Origin: Shimia gijangensis
GTDB lineage: Bacteria > Pseudomonadota > Alphaproteobacteria > Rhodobacterales > Rhodobacteraceae
Length of the DNA: 64,000 nt
Assembly (NCBI RefSeq): GCF_900142085.1
Contig: NZ_FQZQ01000013.1
Span: 1 to 64,000 of the forward strand
Direction of reading: 5' to 3'
Shown piece after piece: positions 1-7,593 of the stretch. Each line of letters starts with the position of its first letter. The first letter of the stretch is position 1. The notes under the pieces were generated by a model. That model had not been told where the DNA came from, made no database searches, and saw only the letters and a program-made list of their open reading frames with translations. Position numbers and translations under genes: made by a program.

Positions 1-80
1 TCGCAGCTGATAGCCCTTGTTTTGCTGAAGCTACCAGTTGAAGTGAGGCCTGCAGCGGGAACACAAACAACAAACCCGCA

Positions 81-162
81 TCCCCAGAGCGCCATTACTT
101 CAGCTAACTCATTGGTATCGCTTCAGCTTTTAGCCACTGCTAGGAGCCGTAGACCATGTCGG
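81..162. repeat. Left arm of perfect 82-bp inverted repeat around the integrase
   Basis: These 82 bases are the exact reverse complement of 1336-1417. Read on the plus strand the arm holds the last 14 bases of the tRNA-Arg 3' end (including CCA), then the 60-odd bases that form the integrase leader, then the integrase start ATG and the next four bases. It stops one base before the integrase stop codon, so the gene sits inside its own inverted 5' region. Identity ends abruptly at both sides (position 80 and 163 differ from the partner). Confidence 0.97.
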
Positions 163-163
163 C

Positions 164-1342
164 TCACGTGACGGCCTTCATCCACTTCCTGAGGACTTCC
201 AGTGGATAGCCAGAGCCATATCCGTGGCCTACTCCGTCGGTCTGCCAACCCCCGATCTGGTCAACGATGTCGGAGGGACACTCAACGGCTCTGAGGCGAT
301 CTCGCATCGAGTGACGGAAGCTATGCATCGAGCATCCTGCTGGCACGTATTTCTTCATCCATTTGTTCAGCGCGGCACTGGCTGCGTTGGCGTTGGTCGT
401 GTCGGTTTTGTTGTACCGTGGGAAGGCGAACTGGGAGGACGTCATCTGGTCGAGGATGCGTTCCGCTGCCCACCTTGCTGCACCTTCGAGCGGGACATCT
501 CGTTTGCTGCCCTTGGTCTTGAGACGACGCCATGGATGAGGTTGGACCCGAGCGAAAAGGAACCCGCCCTCGCCCTGAACAAAGTCCTCTCGGGTCAATC
601 CCGCAGCTTCTGCAAGGCGCATCCCTGTGTCCGACACCAAGGCGACAAGCCACCTAAGATCATCGTCCAGCTCTCTGCATTTCGCCTGAACCGTAGTGAG
701 GGCATCTGCAGGAACTGAAGTGCGATCAGTTACGCCAGCTGATCTGTCATAGTAGACACCCGCGAAGGGATTGTTCAGGGTGAGGCCCTGTTCACTGGCG
801 GCGAAGTTCGTTACGGCCCTGACTGTGCCGAAGACCCGGGTCATGCTGCTGCCTGCAAGACCACGAGCGATAAGGGCGTCGCGGAAAGCATTGGCATCGG
901 CCTTGGTGTAGGCATCAAGGTGTTTGTCTCCACAAGCGTCGATCACATACCCACATGCTCTCTCAGCAGCCTGCCGGAAGGACAAGGGGCGACCCTTTCC
1001 TTTGAGCTGCAGATAAATCCTGACGGCCTCTGACAAAGGGACAAATGATGAAGAGACAGAAATCTGTTGGTCAATGGCCTCTGCTCCTGCGGTCCTTTGC
1101 AGGCGCAACAAGTGCTTTCCCGGTAGTTCGGCGTCGCGACACCTCAGGTGATACCAGTATTCATCGAGCTGATCGGCGGCTCTTCTGGCTCTAACCTCGG
1201 CGATGTTCGGCGATTTTGTACGCAGAGAGTATGCAATCCGGGGCGAGGTATAGTGGTTTCTCAGCTCTCTCGGGATGCGGCGGCTGAAGTAGAAAACCCC
1301 GTCTTTCACGAAGGTGAACGGGCGTGAAATGGTCTCCGACAT
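164..1342 (-). CDS. Tyrosine-type site-specific recombinase (integrase)
   Basis: A 392-residue phage/island-type integrase that would catalyse integration and excision of an element at the adjacent tRNA-Arg. The N-terminal part (about residues 5-70, starting RPFTFVKDGVFYFSRRIP) resembles the DUF6538 arm-binding region common in alphaproteobacterial island integrases; residues ~100-190 are the core-binding SAM-like domain; the catalytic part carries the first Arg in DTGMRLAEAAGL, the H-x-x-R box in HSFRHSMRDRL, a Trp in IGGW, and the candidate nucleophile Tyr in GHGYGSGY. Start is the ATG at 1342, preceded by GGAG about nine bases upstream. The gene begins 62 bases after the tRNA 3' end and reads in the same direction, so it may be read through from the tRNA. 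The remainder of the element should lie to the left, outside the window. Confidence 0.93.
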   Translation of the reverse strand: MSETISRPFTFVKDGVFYFSRRIPRELRNHYTSPRIAYSLRTKSPNIAEVRARRAADQLDEYWYHLRCRDAELPGKHLLRLQRTAGAEAIDQQISVSSSFVPLSEAVRIYLQLKGKGRPLSFRQAAERACGYVIDACGDKHLDAYTKADANAFRDALIARGLAGSSMTRVFGTVRAVTNFAASEQGLTLNNPFAGVYYDRSAGVTDRTSVPADALTTVQAKCRELDDDLRWLVALVSDTGMRLAEAAGLTREDFVQGEGGFLFARVQPHPWRRLKTKGSKRDVPLEGAARWAAERILDQMTSSQFAFPRYNKTDTTNANAASAALNKWMKKYVPAGCSMHSFRHSMRDRLRAVECPSDIVDQIGGWQTDGVGHGYGSGYPLEVLRKWMKAVT

Positions 1343-1417
1343 GGTCTACGGCTCCTAGCAGTGGCTAAAAGCTGAAGCGATACCAATGAGTTAGCTGAAG
1401 TAATGGCGCTCTGGGGA
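1336..1417. repeat. Right arm of perfect 82-bp inverted repeat (tRNA 3' end plus integrase leader)
   Basis: Exact reverse complement of 81-162. This arm is in the natural context: on the minus strand it runs from inside the tRNA-Arg T-stem/acceptor 3' strand through the CCA, the integrase leader and its ATG. The shared tRNA portion (1404-1417) is a likely attachment-site core, as integrases of this type usually recombine in the 3' end of a tRNA gene. Confidence 0.97.
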
Positions 1418-1480
1418 GGATTCGAACCCCCGACCCCCTGATTCGTAGTCAGGTACTCTATCCAGCTGAGCTACCAGAGC
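1404..1480 (-). tRNA. tRNA-Arg (anticodon ACG)
   Basis: A 77-base cloverleaf on the minus strand. Acceptor stem GCTCTGG pairs with CCAGAGC, discriminator G, and CCA is encoded. The D arm begins TAGCTCAGCTGGATAGAG, the anticodon stem CCTGA/TCAGG closes the loop CTACGAA, giving anticodon ACG (complement of 1444-1446), and the T arm contains GGTTCGAATCC. It reads CGU codons, with A34 expected to be deaminated to inosine. The 3' end is the insertion point of the integrase element. Confidence 0.97.
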
Positions 1481-1492
1481 GCGGTGAGGTGG

Positions 1493-1521
1493 GATTTAGA
1501 GCGAGAGCAGAGGGTTTGCAA
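1493..1521 (-). promoter_or_regulatory. Promoter of tRNA-Arg
   Basis: On the minus strand TTGCAA (1516-1521) and TAAATC (1493-1498) are separated by exactly 17 bases and lie about 13 bases before the tRNA 5' end. Read-through could also serve the integrase. Confidence 0.6.
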
Positions 1522-1540
1522 GAGCTAAAACCGCAAATTC

Positions 1541-2929
1541 TCATGTTTCCGCAACATCGCCCTTGGGCAGGCATATTTCAAAGGCCGTTCCGGTCTCGTC
1601 GGTCCTAAGAAGCAGCAATTTGCCGCCATGACCGCGCACAAGTTCGGCTGAAATGGCCAAACCCAGGCCCGACCCACCTTTGCGAATGCCCCCCTGAAAC
1701 GGCGTAAACAGGTGTTCACGTGCTTTGGGGGGCAAGCCCGGACCAGTATCGGTCACAGTGATGAACCAAGATGTATCATCCTCGCGTGCGGCCACGGCGA
1801 TTTCGCCGGGTTGGCTGGTGGCCACAATGGCCTGACGCGCATTGCGCACAAGGTTGGCAATCACCCGGTACAATTGTTCCGGGTCTGCCCGCACCTTGAG
1901 GCCCGCCGCAATGTCTTCGGCAAAGCTAAGGTCAAAGTCTTCGATTGCCAGACGTTCACTTTCCACTACGTCCGACACCACTTCCGTCAACAGGACATGG
2001 GTCAGTCGGGGGGGCGGTTCTTCGGCTTTGCCAAAGGCCAGCGTGCTTTCGCACAGATTTACCGCACGGGTGATGGAATTTACCAGTTTGGGCGCCATGC
2101 GTTTGACCGTCGGGTCTTCGCTCATCTCGATCCGGTCAGTGAACAATTGCGCCGAGGTCAGGATGTTCCGCAAGTCATGGCTCACTTTGGCCACGGCCTC
2201 ACCCAGTTGCGCCAGATGTTCTTTTTGTTTGAGCGATGCGGTCAATTCCACCTGAAGCGACTGCAAGGCCTCTTCGGCCTCGCGCAGCTCGGTCACACCA
2301 GCCGAGGGCTGAATGATCCGGCGGGCATCTTCCGGGGCCGCCGCATAGGATTTCATATAACTCACCACCCCACGAATGGGGCGGACCAGAAAACCACGCA
2401 CCGCGACAAACAGCATTGAGGCCGTGATCACCGAGATCACCGCCGACAGCCACAAAATGTTCAGCCCATAGTCAATCATTGCGCTGCGCAGGCCCGTGGT
2501 TTGCATGGTAACCTCGATCAACAGACCAGCTTCCCGCACAGGTGCTCCAATCACCCGGATCACCCGTTCTTCACGATCAAAAAGCCGCTTTACCGCATCG
2601 CCGATCAACTCGGCTGGCCCGGCTGCACGCAAATCAAAGGTGGCATCGATGGGCCGTGGCATCGGGGATGACAGGATCAGCTGGCGCATCTCGTCACGGC
2701 GCAGCACCACGTTGAACACTTCTGCATTGCGCAATAATTCGGCCTCAAGGTCTTCGCCAATCATATCGTCAGCCAGCAAAGCCAATGACGCGATCTGGGC
2801 GCGTTCAAGCCGCGACAGCAGGTAGTCTTCCCGGAAACGGGCAATAGAGGGCACAAAGATCAGCACTTCTGCCAGCATCACGAAGATGATGGTCAGGATC
2901 AGAAACCGGCCTGAAAGCGATCTCAGCAT
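1541..2929 (-). CDS. Membrane sensor histidine kinase
   Basis: About 462 residues from the ATG at 2929. Two membrane segments (near residues 10-30 and ~160-185) enclose a periplasmic sensor region; a HAMP-like stretch starts RPIRGVV. The H box is KVSHDLRNIL (phospho-accepting His), the N box NLVRNARQA, and the ATP-binding lid carries DTGPGLP and GGSGLGLAIS. The kinase would autophosphorylate and pass phosphate to a response regulator; none is encoded next to it, so the partner is unknown. A longer start at 2980 would overlap the upstream flavoprotein gene by 32 bases; I prefer 2929 because the membrane segment follows at once. It is the last gene of the TVP38-flavoprotein-kinase set. Confidence 0.9.
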   Translation of the reverse strand: MLRSLSGRFLILTIIFVMLAEVLIFVPSIARFREDYLLSRLERAQIASLALLADDMIGEDLEAELLRNAEVFNVVLRRDEMRQLILSSPMPRPIDATFDLRAAGPAELIGDAVKRLFDREERVIRVIGAPVREAGLLIEVTMQTTGLRSAMIDYGLNILWLSAVISVITASMLFVAVRGFLVRPIRGVVSYMKSYAAAPEDARRIIQPSAGVTELREAEEALQSLQVELTASLKQKEHLAQLGEAVAKVSHDLRNILTSAQLFTDRIEMSEDPTVKRMAPKLVNSITRAVNLCESTLAFGKAEEPPPRLTHVLLTEVVSDVVESERLAIEDFDLSFAEDIAAGLKVRADPEQLYRVIANLVRNARQAIVATSQPGEIAVAAREDDTSWFITVTDTGPGLPPKAREHLFTPFQGGIRKGGSGLGLAISAELVRGHGGKLLLLRTDETGTAFEICLPKGDVAET

Positions 2930-2948
2930 GCGTGTCCCATTTCGCGCC

Positions 2949-4367
2949 TCATGGCATCCAGCGTTGTACCAGCCGGACAATTTTCTTCACCCTAGGGCTA
3001 TCAAACAATCTGGGTGAGAAATAGGCCCCTGCCGCGCGTTTGCCAATTTCGCCCACCGTTGGATAGGGCGGCACCATGGCGGCAACCTCAGACATCTTCA
3101 TACGGTTGGCCAGTACCAGAGCCCAAAGATTGATGTGTTCACCCGCCTGATACCCAGCAATCGACACGCCCACTGGGCGGCCTTTGACCACCATAACCTT
3201 GATGAGGCCCCGCGCTTTGCGTTCAGCGATCAGACGATCATTGTGGTGCAGATCAAAACGCGCCACTTCCAAAGTATCCCCATGGGTTTCGCGGGCCTCA
3301 ACTTCGGTCAGACCCACCTGAGCCAGTTCAGGGTCCGTAAAGGTGGCGTGCGGAATGTGATCTGTGCGTTGCTTGGCAGGCAAACCGAACAATGCAGATC
3401 GGATGATCACTCCGGCATGATATCCTGCAACATGTGTAAATTGTTGGCCGCCTGTCACATCGCCAATGGCATAGGCCTTACGATTGCTGGTTTTCAGGCT
3501 GGCATCGACCGTGATTCCCGCACGATGCGTTTCAATTCCTGCCTCGCTCAAATTCAGACGATCAATGTTCGCCTTGCGCCCCACAGCTATCAACAGATGA
3601 GATCCGGTAAAGCTGTGCCCATCTTTGGTCTCAACGGTGATTTGGCCGTTCTGGTCGCTGATCTGTGTTGCTATTGTCTGTTCGGCAATCTCCACACCTT
3701 CGTTGCGCAGCGCATCCAACACAAACTCTGCCATTTCCGGATCATCCCGGCCGAGCGCCTTGGCGCCCTCAATCACAGTCACCTTGCAGCCCAATCGCAC
3801 ATGCGCTTGCGCCATTTCCATACCGATGGGCCCACCTCCTATGATCAACAGGTGGTCAGGTTTGTCGCGCAACTCAAACAAGGTTTCATTGGTCAGGTAC
3901 GGCACGTCTTTCAAACCGGGAATCGGCGGGACAAGCGGGCTTGAACCAGTCGCGATCACAACACGGCGTGCGGTGATAATCTGATCGCCGGCCTGCACCT
4001 CGGTTGGACTTAGGAAACTGCCAAACTCCGAAATCACCCGAACGCCCAAACTCTCAAATCGTTCCACGGAATCATTGGGCTCGATTTGGGCGACCACATT
4101 GGCCACGTGATCTTTGACCGCAGCATAATCCACGTCTGGCTGAACATCAGTTACGCCAAAAACAACTGAATGGGTTTGAGTGTGGGCAACCTTGGCGCTG
4201 GCCAGCAACGCCTTGGACGGCACACATCCATAGTTCAGACAGTCGCCCCCCATCTTGTGCCCCTCGAGCAGCACAACGTCGGCACCCATTTGAACAGCAC
4301 CCGACGCAACTGACAGCCCGCCAGACCCCGCGCCAATCACCAGCAGATCAGTTTTAATACGTTGCAT
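2949..4367 (-). CDS. Mercuric-reductase/dihydrolipoamide-dehydrogenase-like FAD oxidoreductase
   Basis: A 472-residue class I pyridine-nucleotide disulfide oxidoreductase. The N-terminal FAD dinucleotide fold is VIGAGSGGLSVA, followed by the redox-active pair in GGDCLNYGCVPSKAL; the NAD(P) fold is LLIIGGGPIGMEMAQA; YAIGDVTG marks the second FAD contact; the C-terminal dimerisation domain follows. It lacks the extra N-terminal HMA domain and the C-terminal Cys pair of true MerA, and the neighbours do not include lipoyl enzymes, so the substrate is unknown. Its ATG overlaps the stop of the TVP38-like gene (TAATG), which points to translational coupling and a shared role, often seen in proteobacteria. 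Confidence 0.9.
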   Translation of the reverse strand: MQRIKTDLLVIGAGSGGLSVASGAVQMGADVVLLEGHKMGGDCLNYGCVPSKALLASAKVAHTQTHSVVFGVTDVQPDVDYAAVKDHVANVVAQIEPNDSVERFESLGVRVISEFGSFLSPTEVQAGDQIITARRVVIATGSSPLVPPIPGLKDVPYLTNETLFELRDKPDHLLIIGGGPIGMEMAQAHVRLGCKVTVIEGAKALGRDDPEMAEFVLDALRNEGVEIAEQTIATQISDQNGQITVETKDGHSFTGSHLLIAVGRKANIDRLNLSEAGIETHRAGITVDASLKTSNRKAYAIGDVTGGQQFTHVAGYHAGVIIRSALFGLPAKQRTDHIPHATFTDPELAQVGLTEVEARETHGDTLEVARFDLHHNDRLIAERKARGLIKVMVVKGRPVGVSIAGYQAGEHINLWALVLANRMKMSEVAAMVPPYPTVGEIGKRAAGAYFSPRLFDSPRVKKIVRLVQRWMP

Positions 4368-5098
4368 TACAGTTCATCTCCGCCACGCAGAAATTTCAGG
4401 ACAATCGGCAAGGCCGCAAGCGCACAAAGGCCCAGGATAGGTAACAGAATATGGGGTTCAAAGATCACGCCAAGATTCGGCGCTTGCCCTTTTGCGAAAA
4501 CCTCCCCCAGACCGGCGCCGACAGACGTGTAAACCACACCACCCGGAATAATGCCGACAAAGGTCGAGATCACAAAGCGGCGCAATGGCACGCCCACGAT
4601 AGCAGGTATCAGATTGGCCACAAAAAACGGCACCAGCGGCACCAGCCGGATCAGAAACAACATCGACCACTGATTCTCATCAATGCCGTCCTTAATACGC
4701 TTCACACGACCTTGCGAGGTGTCCATTTTCACAGCCATACGTTCACCGAATCCCCAGCGTGCCGCCAGAAAGATCAGAGTGGCCCCAATTGTGGCGGCAG
4801 AAATGTTGAACAATGAGCCTGCAATCGTGCCAAACAGAAAGCCCCCAGTCAGCGAGGCCATCAGAGCTCCGGGCAATGAAAAAGCGACAATGGCGACGTA
4901 AACCATCATGAAAACCACTGCGGCCAAGGCGTAATGTGCATCACGGTAGGCCAGCAATGCCTCGCGATTATTGCGCAGGACTTCGAAACTCAGCGCGTCG
5001 CCGAGCGTCGCTGCCCCAATCCCCGCCACCACGAGAATCGCAGCAAATGGCAGCATTCGTCCCCATCCTGCTCCGCCGGTATTGGTCATATCGCTCAT
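4367..5098 (-). CDS. TVP38/TMEM64 (SNARE-associated Golgi/DedA-like) membrane protein
   Basis: About 243 residues with several hydrophobic spans (MLPFAAILVVAG, AAVVFMMVYVAIVAF, a re-entrant-like GALMASLTGGFLFGTIAG, and C-terminal LLPILGLCALAALP). The GxxxG-rich segment and the conserved RLVPLVPFFVANLIPAIVGV block are typical of the TVP38/TMEM64 group of the DedA superfamily, thought to move lipids or solutes across membranes. Start is uncertain: 5098 is chosen, but an in-frame ATG at 5131 adds eleven residues and neither has a clear ribosome site. It is the first gene of a three-gene set with the flavoprotein and histidine kinase. Confidence 0.85.
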   Translation of the reverse strand: MSDMTNTGGAGWGRMLPFAAILVVAGIGAATLGDALSFEVLRNNREALLAYRDAHYALAAVVFMMVYVAIVAFSLPGALMASLTGGFLFGTIAGSLFNISAATIGATLIFLAARWGFGERMAVKMDTSQGRVKRIKDGIDENQWSMLFLIRLVPLVPFFVANLIPAIVGVPLRRFVISTFVGIIPGGVVYTSVGAGLGEVFAKGQAPNLGVIFEPHILLPILGLCALAALPIVLKFLRGGDEL

Positions 5099-5287
5099 CT
5101 TGTGTTCATCTGGTTGTGTCAATTGCAACATGAGACAGCCAGAAAAGAAACAACAGGCCGATCACGGGCGCTTGATCGCAAACAGAGAAGTCGTGATAAA
5201 GGCGCTTGAAAATAACGGGTTTTGAAACAAACCGTGTGCGGGCGGGCAGTTTTTATTGCAAAACGTTGCAAAACCCGGTTGTGGCGT

Positions 5288-5316
5288 TTGACTTATCTTC
5301 GGCACCCCCCTATAGA
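5288..5316 (+). promoter_or_regulatory. Promoter of rpmH-rnpA
   Basis: TTGACT (5288-5293), a 17-base spacer and TATAGA (5311-5316) lie about 70 bases before the rpmH start. The spacer ends in a C-run like other ribosomal promoters in the window. Confidence 0.75.
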
Positions 5317-5388
5317 CCGGGCTTCGAATAGCACTTGGGCCCACGATTCCGTTGTGGAGCGCCCTGAAAGACAGACGGAGACGGAGCG

Positions 5389-5523
5389 ATGAAACGCACC
5401 TACCAACCTTCAAACCTGGTTCGCAAGCGGCGCCACGGTTTTCGTTCGCGTATGGCCACCAAAGCCGGCCGCAAGATCATCAACGCACGTCGTGCGCATG
5501 GTCGTAAGTCGCTGAGCGCTTAA
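5389..5523 (+). CDS. rpmH: 50S ribosomal protein L34
   Basis: A 44-residue basic protein (begins [18 protein letters not shown], ends GRKSLSA) with the strongly conserved L34 sequence. It binds 23S rRNA in the large subunit. The gene is preceded by GGAG and is followed after 26 bases by rnpA, the usual rpmH-rnpA pair at the origin-proximal region of many bacteria. Confidence 0.98.
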   Translation: MKRTYQPSNLVRKRRHGFRSRMATKAGRKIINARRAHGRKSLSA

Positions 5524-5549
5524 AGCTCACCGATTACGTTCTGACGGAT

Positions 5550-5972
5550 ATGATACCGCCGGAGGCCCCCAAGGATGGCAACGCCAGCCACGGGGATATG
5601 CCCCCGGCGGTTTCCGTTTGCCTAACGGTCCTCAAAAAACGCAGCGACTTCATTGCCACCTCACGGGCTCGACGTCAGGGCACCAAGGCGATGATGGTGC
5701 AGGCGCGCAAACGACTCCCGCATGAGGACGTCCCGGTCGATGCGATCCGCGTCGGCTTTACCTGTTCCAAAAAAGTTGGCAATGCGGTGGCCCGCAACCG
5801 TGCCAAACGCCGCCTGCGCGAGGTCGCCCGCCTTGTACTGCCCAACAAAGGTCTCGCTGGATGGGATTATGTGTTGATCGGGCGATTTGAGAGCACCGCC
5901 GCGCGGCCGTTTGAGGACCTGCAAGGCGACCTGAGGTATGCGTTAAAGAAACTTCACGCAGCAGACACCTGA
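5550..5972 (+). CDS. rnpA: Ribonuclease P protein component
   Basis: About 140 residues; the diagnostic RNR box is present in VGFTCSKKVGNAVARNRAKR. The protein assists the RNase P RNA in removing 5' leaders from tRNA precursors. The N-terminal ~16 residues are not conserved-looking, so translation may instead begin at the ATG at 5598 (before PPAVSVCLTVLKKRSDF). Directly downstream of rpmH; yidD and yidC follow further on, the common gene neighbourhood. Confidence 0.95.
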   Translation: MIPPEAPKDGNASHGDMPPAVSVCLTVLKKRSDFIATSRARRQGTKAMMVQARKRLPHEDVPVDAIRVGFTCSKKVGNAVARNRAKRRLREVARLVLPNKGLAGWDYVLIGRFESTAARPFEDLQGDLRYALKKLHAADT

Positions 5973-6104
5973 ATTCCGCCAAATGAATCTGCGATGCGCC
6001 CCGCGTCCGCGCATTTGACCGAATTCTTTCGCCTGCCCTTGATGATCAACGCGTTTGCCCTAGTGTCGTGTGAACACGTGATGCCGAAACCAAAAGGGAA
6101 ACCG

Positions 6105-6512
6105 ATGACAAAACTTACCGGACAGTGCCTGTGTGGCGACATTTCATTCGAGGCAGATGGCGAGGTGCCGGTCATGGCAAATTGCCACTGCACCCATTGC
6201 CGCCAGTCCACTGGCGCTGCCTTTGCCACGCTGATGTTCATGAAGCAGGACGACGTAAAAATTACCGGCACGCCGAAAACCTTTCAACATAAATCCGATG
6301 CCGGCAGCACCATGACCAAGCATTTCTGCGGCAATTGCGGAACGCCAATGTTCACACAAAACTCGTCCCGCGAAGGCATGCTGGGCCTGCGCGCCGGTGT
6401 CATCAACGAGCACGAAGAATTTACCCCCAAGGTGAATGTTTATGTCTCGAGCAAGATGAAGGCGACGATCCTTGATGACGGCATTCCGGCCTTTGAAAAG
6501 ATGCCGGGCTAA
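6105..6512 (+). CDS. GFA/CENP-V family zinc protein
   Basis: A 135-residue member of the glutathione-dependent formaldehyde-activating (GFA) fold. Zinc ligands are visible as CLCG near residue 8, CHCTHCRQS near residue 28 and CGNCG near residue 75, the standard arrangement. The start at 6105 is supported by the upstream AGGGAA; an upstream in-frame ATG exists but lacks such a site. Family members are often assigned formaldehyde or glutathione-adduct roles, but most are uncharacterised, so the substrate is unknown. It sits between rnpA and yidD. Confidence 0.88.
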   Translation: MTKLTGQCLCGDISFEADGEVPVMANCHCTHCRQSTGAAFATLMFMKQDDVKITGTPKTFQHKSDAGSTMTKHFCGNCGTPMFTQNSSREGMLGLRAGVINEHEEFTPKVNVYVSSKMKATILDDGIPAFEKMPG

Positions 6513-6654
6513 ACCCCTGACGCCCCCAGTGCCGGTTTGCGCTCTGGGGGGGGCTGCCACTCTTGGCGGTTCACCGAACGCTGGCGCTATGACAGCGTCG
6601 ACAAACTTTGCGACGCCACTTCCCTCACGTCCCGTTCGCACCTATCTTTCCGCC

Positions 6655-6906
6655 ATGACCCCCTTTGCCCATATCATCGCCCTGCCCGTACGCGCCTACC
6701 GGCTGATTTTCAGCCCATGGGTTGGGTTCAACTGCCGGTACCAGCCTACCTGTTCTGCCTATGCCATGGAGGCGCTTGAGAAACATGGTGCAATCAAAGG
6801 CAGCTGGCTGGCCGCCAAACGTATTGGCCGATGTCATCCCTTGGGAGGGGATGGCTATGACCCTGTGCCTGACCCTGCGCTTTCGAAAGAAAAGAACGAC
6901 GAATAA
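6655..6906 (+). CDS. yidD: Membrane protein insertion efficiency factor YidD
   Basis: An 83-residue protein with the family core [20 protein letters not shown], followed by [14 protein letters not shown] and [17 protein letters not shown]. YidD is an amphipathic inner-membrane-associated factor that supports YidC-dependent insertion. Start taken at the ATG at 6655, just before the conserved core; an earlier in-frame ATG is possible. The gene lies in the rpmH-rnpA-yidD-yidC neighbourhood, though here separated from yidC by three genes. Confidence 0.95.
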   Translation: MTPFAHIIALPVRAYRLIFSPWVGFNCRYQPTCSAYAMEALEKHGAIKGSWLAAKRIGRCHPLGGDGYDPVPDPALSKEKNDE

Positions 6907-6991
6907 TTGCCCCAAAGTGTCACATGCTCTGGACCCCGGGGGGACAGGCACTATCTTGTCAATTGAGAGCATTTCAAAGGGGAAAAAATCC

Positions 6992-7504
6992 ATGACTTTT
7001 CTTAAAACAACCGCGGCCGCTCTAGTCGCAACAATTGCCGCCACCAGCGCAATGGCCGAAAGCAAATTTGCACACTTCGGATCAGTCGAAGGCTGGAACG
7101 TCTTTCTCGATCACGAAAAGAACACCTGCATGATCGAAACCAAAGACGACGTGGGCAACGTCATTCAGATGGGGCTGACCAGAGAAGATCGCAGTGTGGC
7201 CTATATCGGCGTTTTCACGCAGGCAGACACGGGTATCAAGAAGGGCCAAAAAGAGGCCGTCGCGATTGTTTTGGGTGACAATCTTTATGTGGGCGAAGCC
7301 ACCGGCATGCGTGGCAACATCACCAAAGGCTACACCGGTGGCTATGTGCTGACCGATGATCCGGAAATTGTGACTGCCATTCAAAAAGAATATACAATGG
7401 CCGTGTTCCCCGAGAAAGAGTACGGATTTATCGTTAATCTGAAAGGCACGTTCAAAGCCATCGAAATGGGCAAAGAGTGCAACAAAAAGGCACTCGGCGG
7501 TTAA
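6992..7504 (+). CDS. Secreted protein with signal peptide, function unknown (invasion-associated locus B-like?)
   Basis: A 170-residue protein starting MTFLKTTAAALVATIAATS with a cleavage site after AMA, so probably periplasmic. The mature part is rich in beta-strand patterns (WNVFLDHEKNTCMIET, VAYIGVFTQAD) and has two cysteines (one early, one near the C terminus in MGKECNKK). The overall look is like the IalB-related periplasmic proteins of alphaproteobacteria, but the match is by impression only. A strong AAAGGGGA ribosome site precedes the ATG. It stands alone, with a GC hairpin after its stop. Confidence 0.75.
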   Translation: MTFLKTTAAALVATIAATSAMAESKFAHFGSVEGWNVFLDHEKNTCMIETKDDVGNVIQMGLTREDRSVAYIGVFTQADTGIKKGQKEAVAIVLGDNLYVGEATGMRGNITKGYTGGYVLTDDPEIVTAIQKEYTMAVFPEKEYGFIVNLKGTFKAIEMGKECNKKALGG

Positions 7505-7532
7505 GCCAGCTCCCTACATGAAAACAATGTGA

Positions 7533-7553
7533 CGCCGCCCAATTCGGGCGGCG
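7533..7553 (+). terminator. GC hairpin after the secreted-protein gene
   Basis: CGCCGCCC-AATT-CGGGCGGCG forms a perfect 8-bp stem 29 bases after the stop. The following bases contain only a weak T-run, so termination efficiency is uncertain. Confidence 0.5.
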
Positions 7554-7593
7554 CTGTCTTGCCGACTAGGGGCTTTTGGCCTAAAGGCTGCCC

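Noticed and set aside
224-718. Plus-strand frame inside the integrase gene near the left repeat arm
   Set aside because: Opposite to the integrase codons, no family match. The repeat-derived ATG at 155 opens only 17 codons.
2929-2980. Longer histidine-kinase start at 2980
   Set aside because: Adds 17 unconserved-looking residues before the membrane segment and overlaps the flavoprotein gene; kept only as an alternative.
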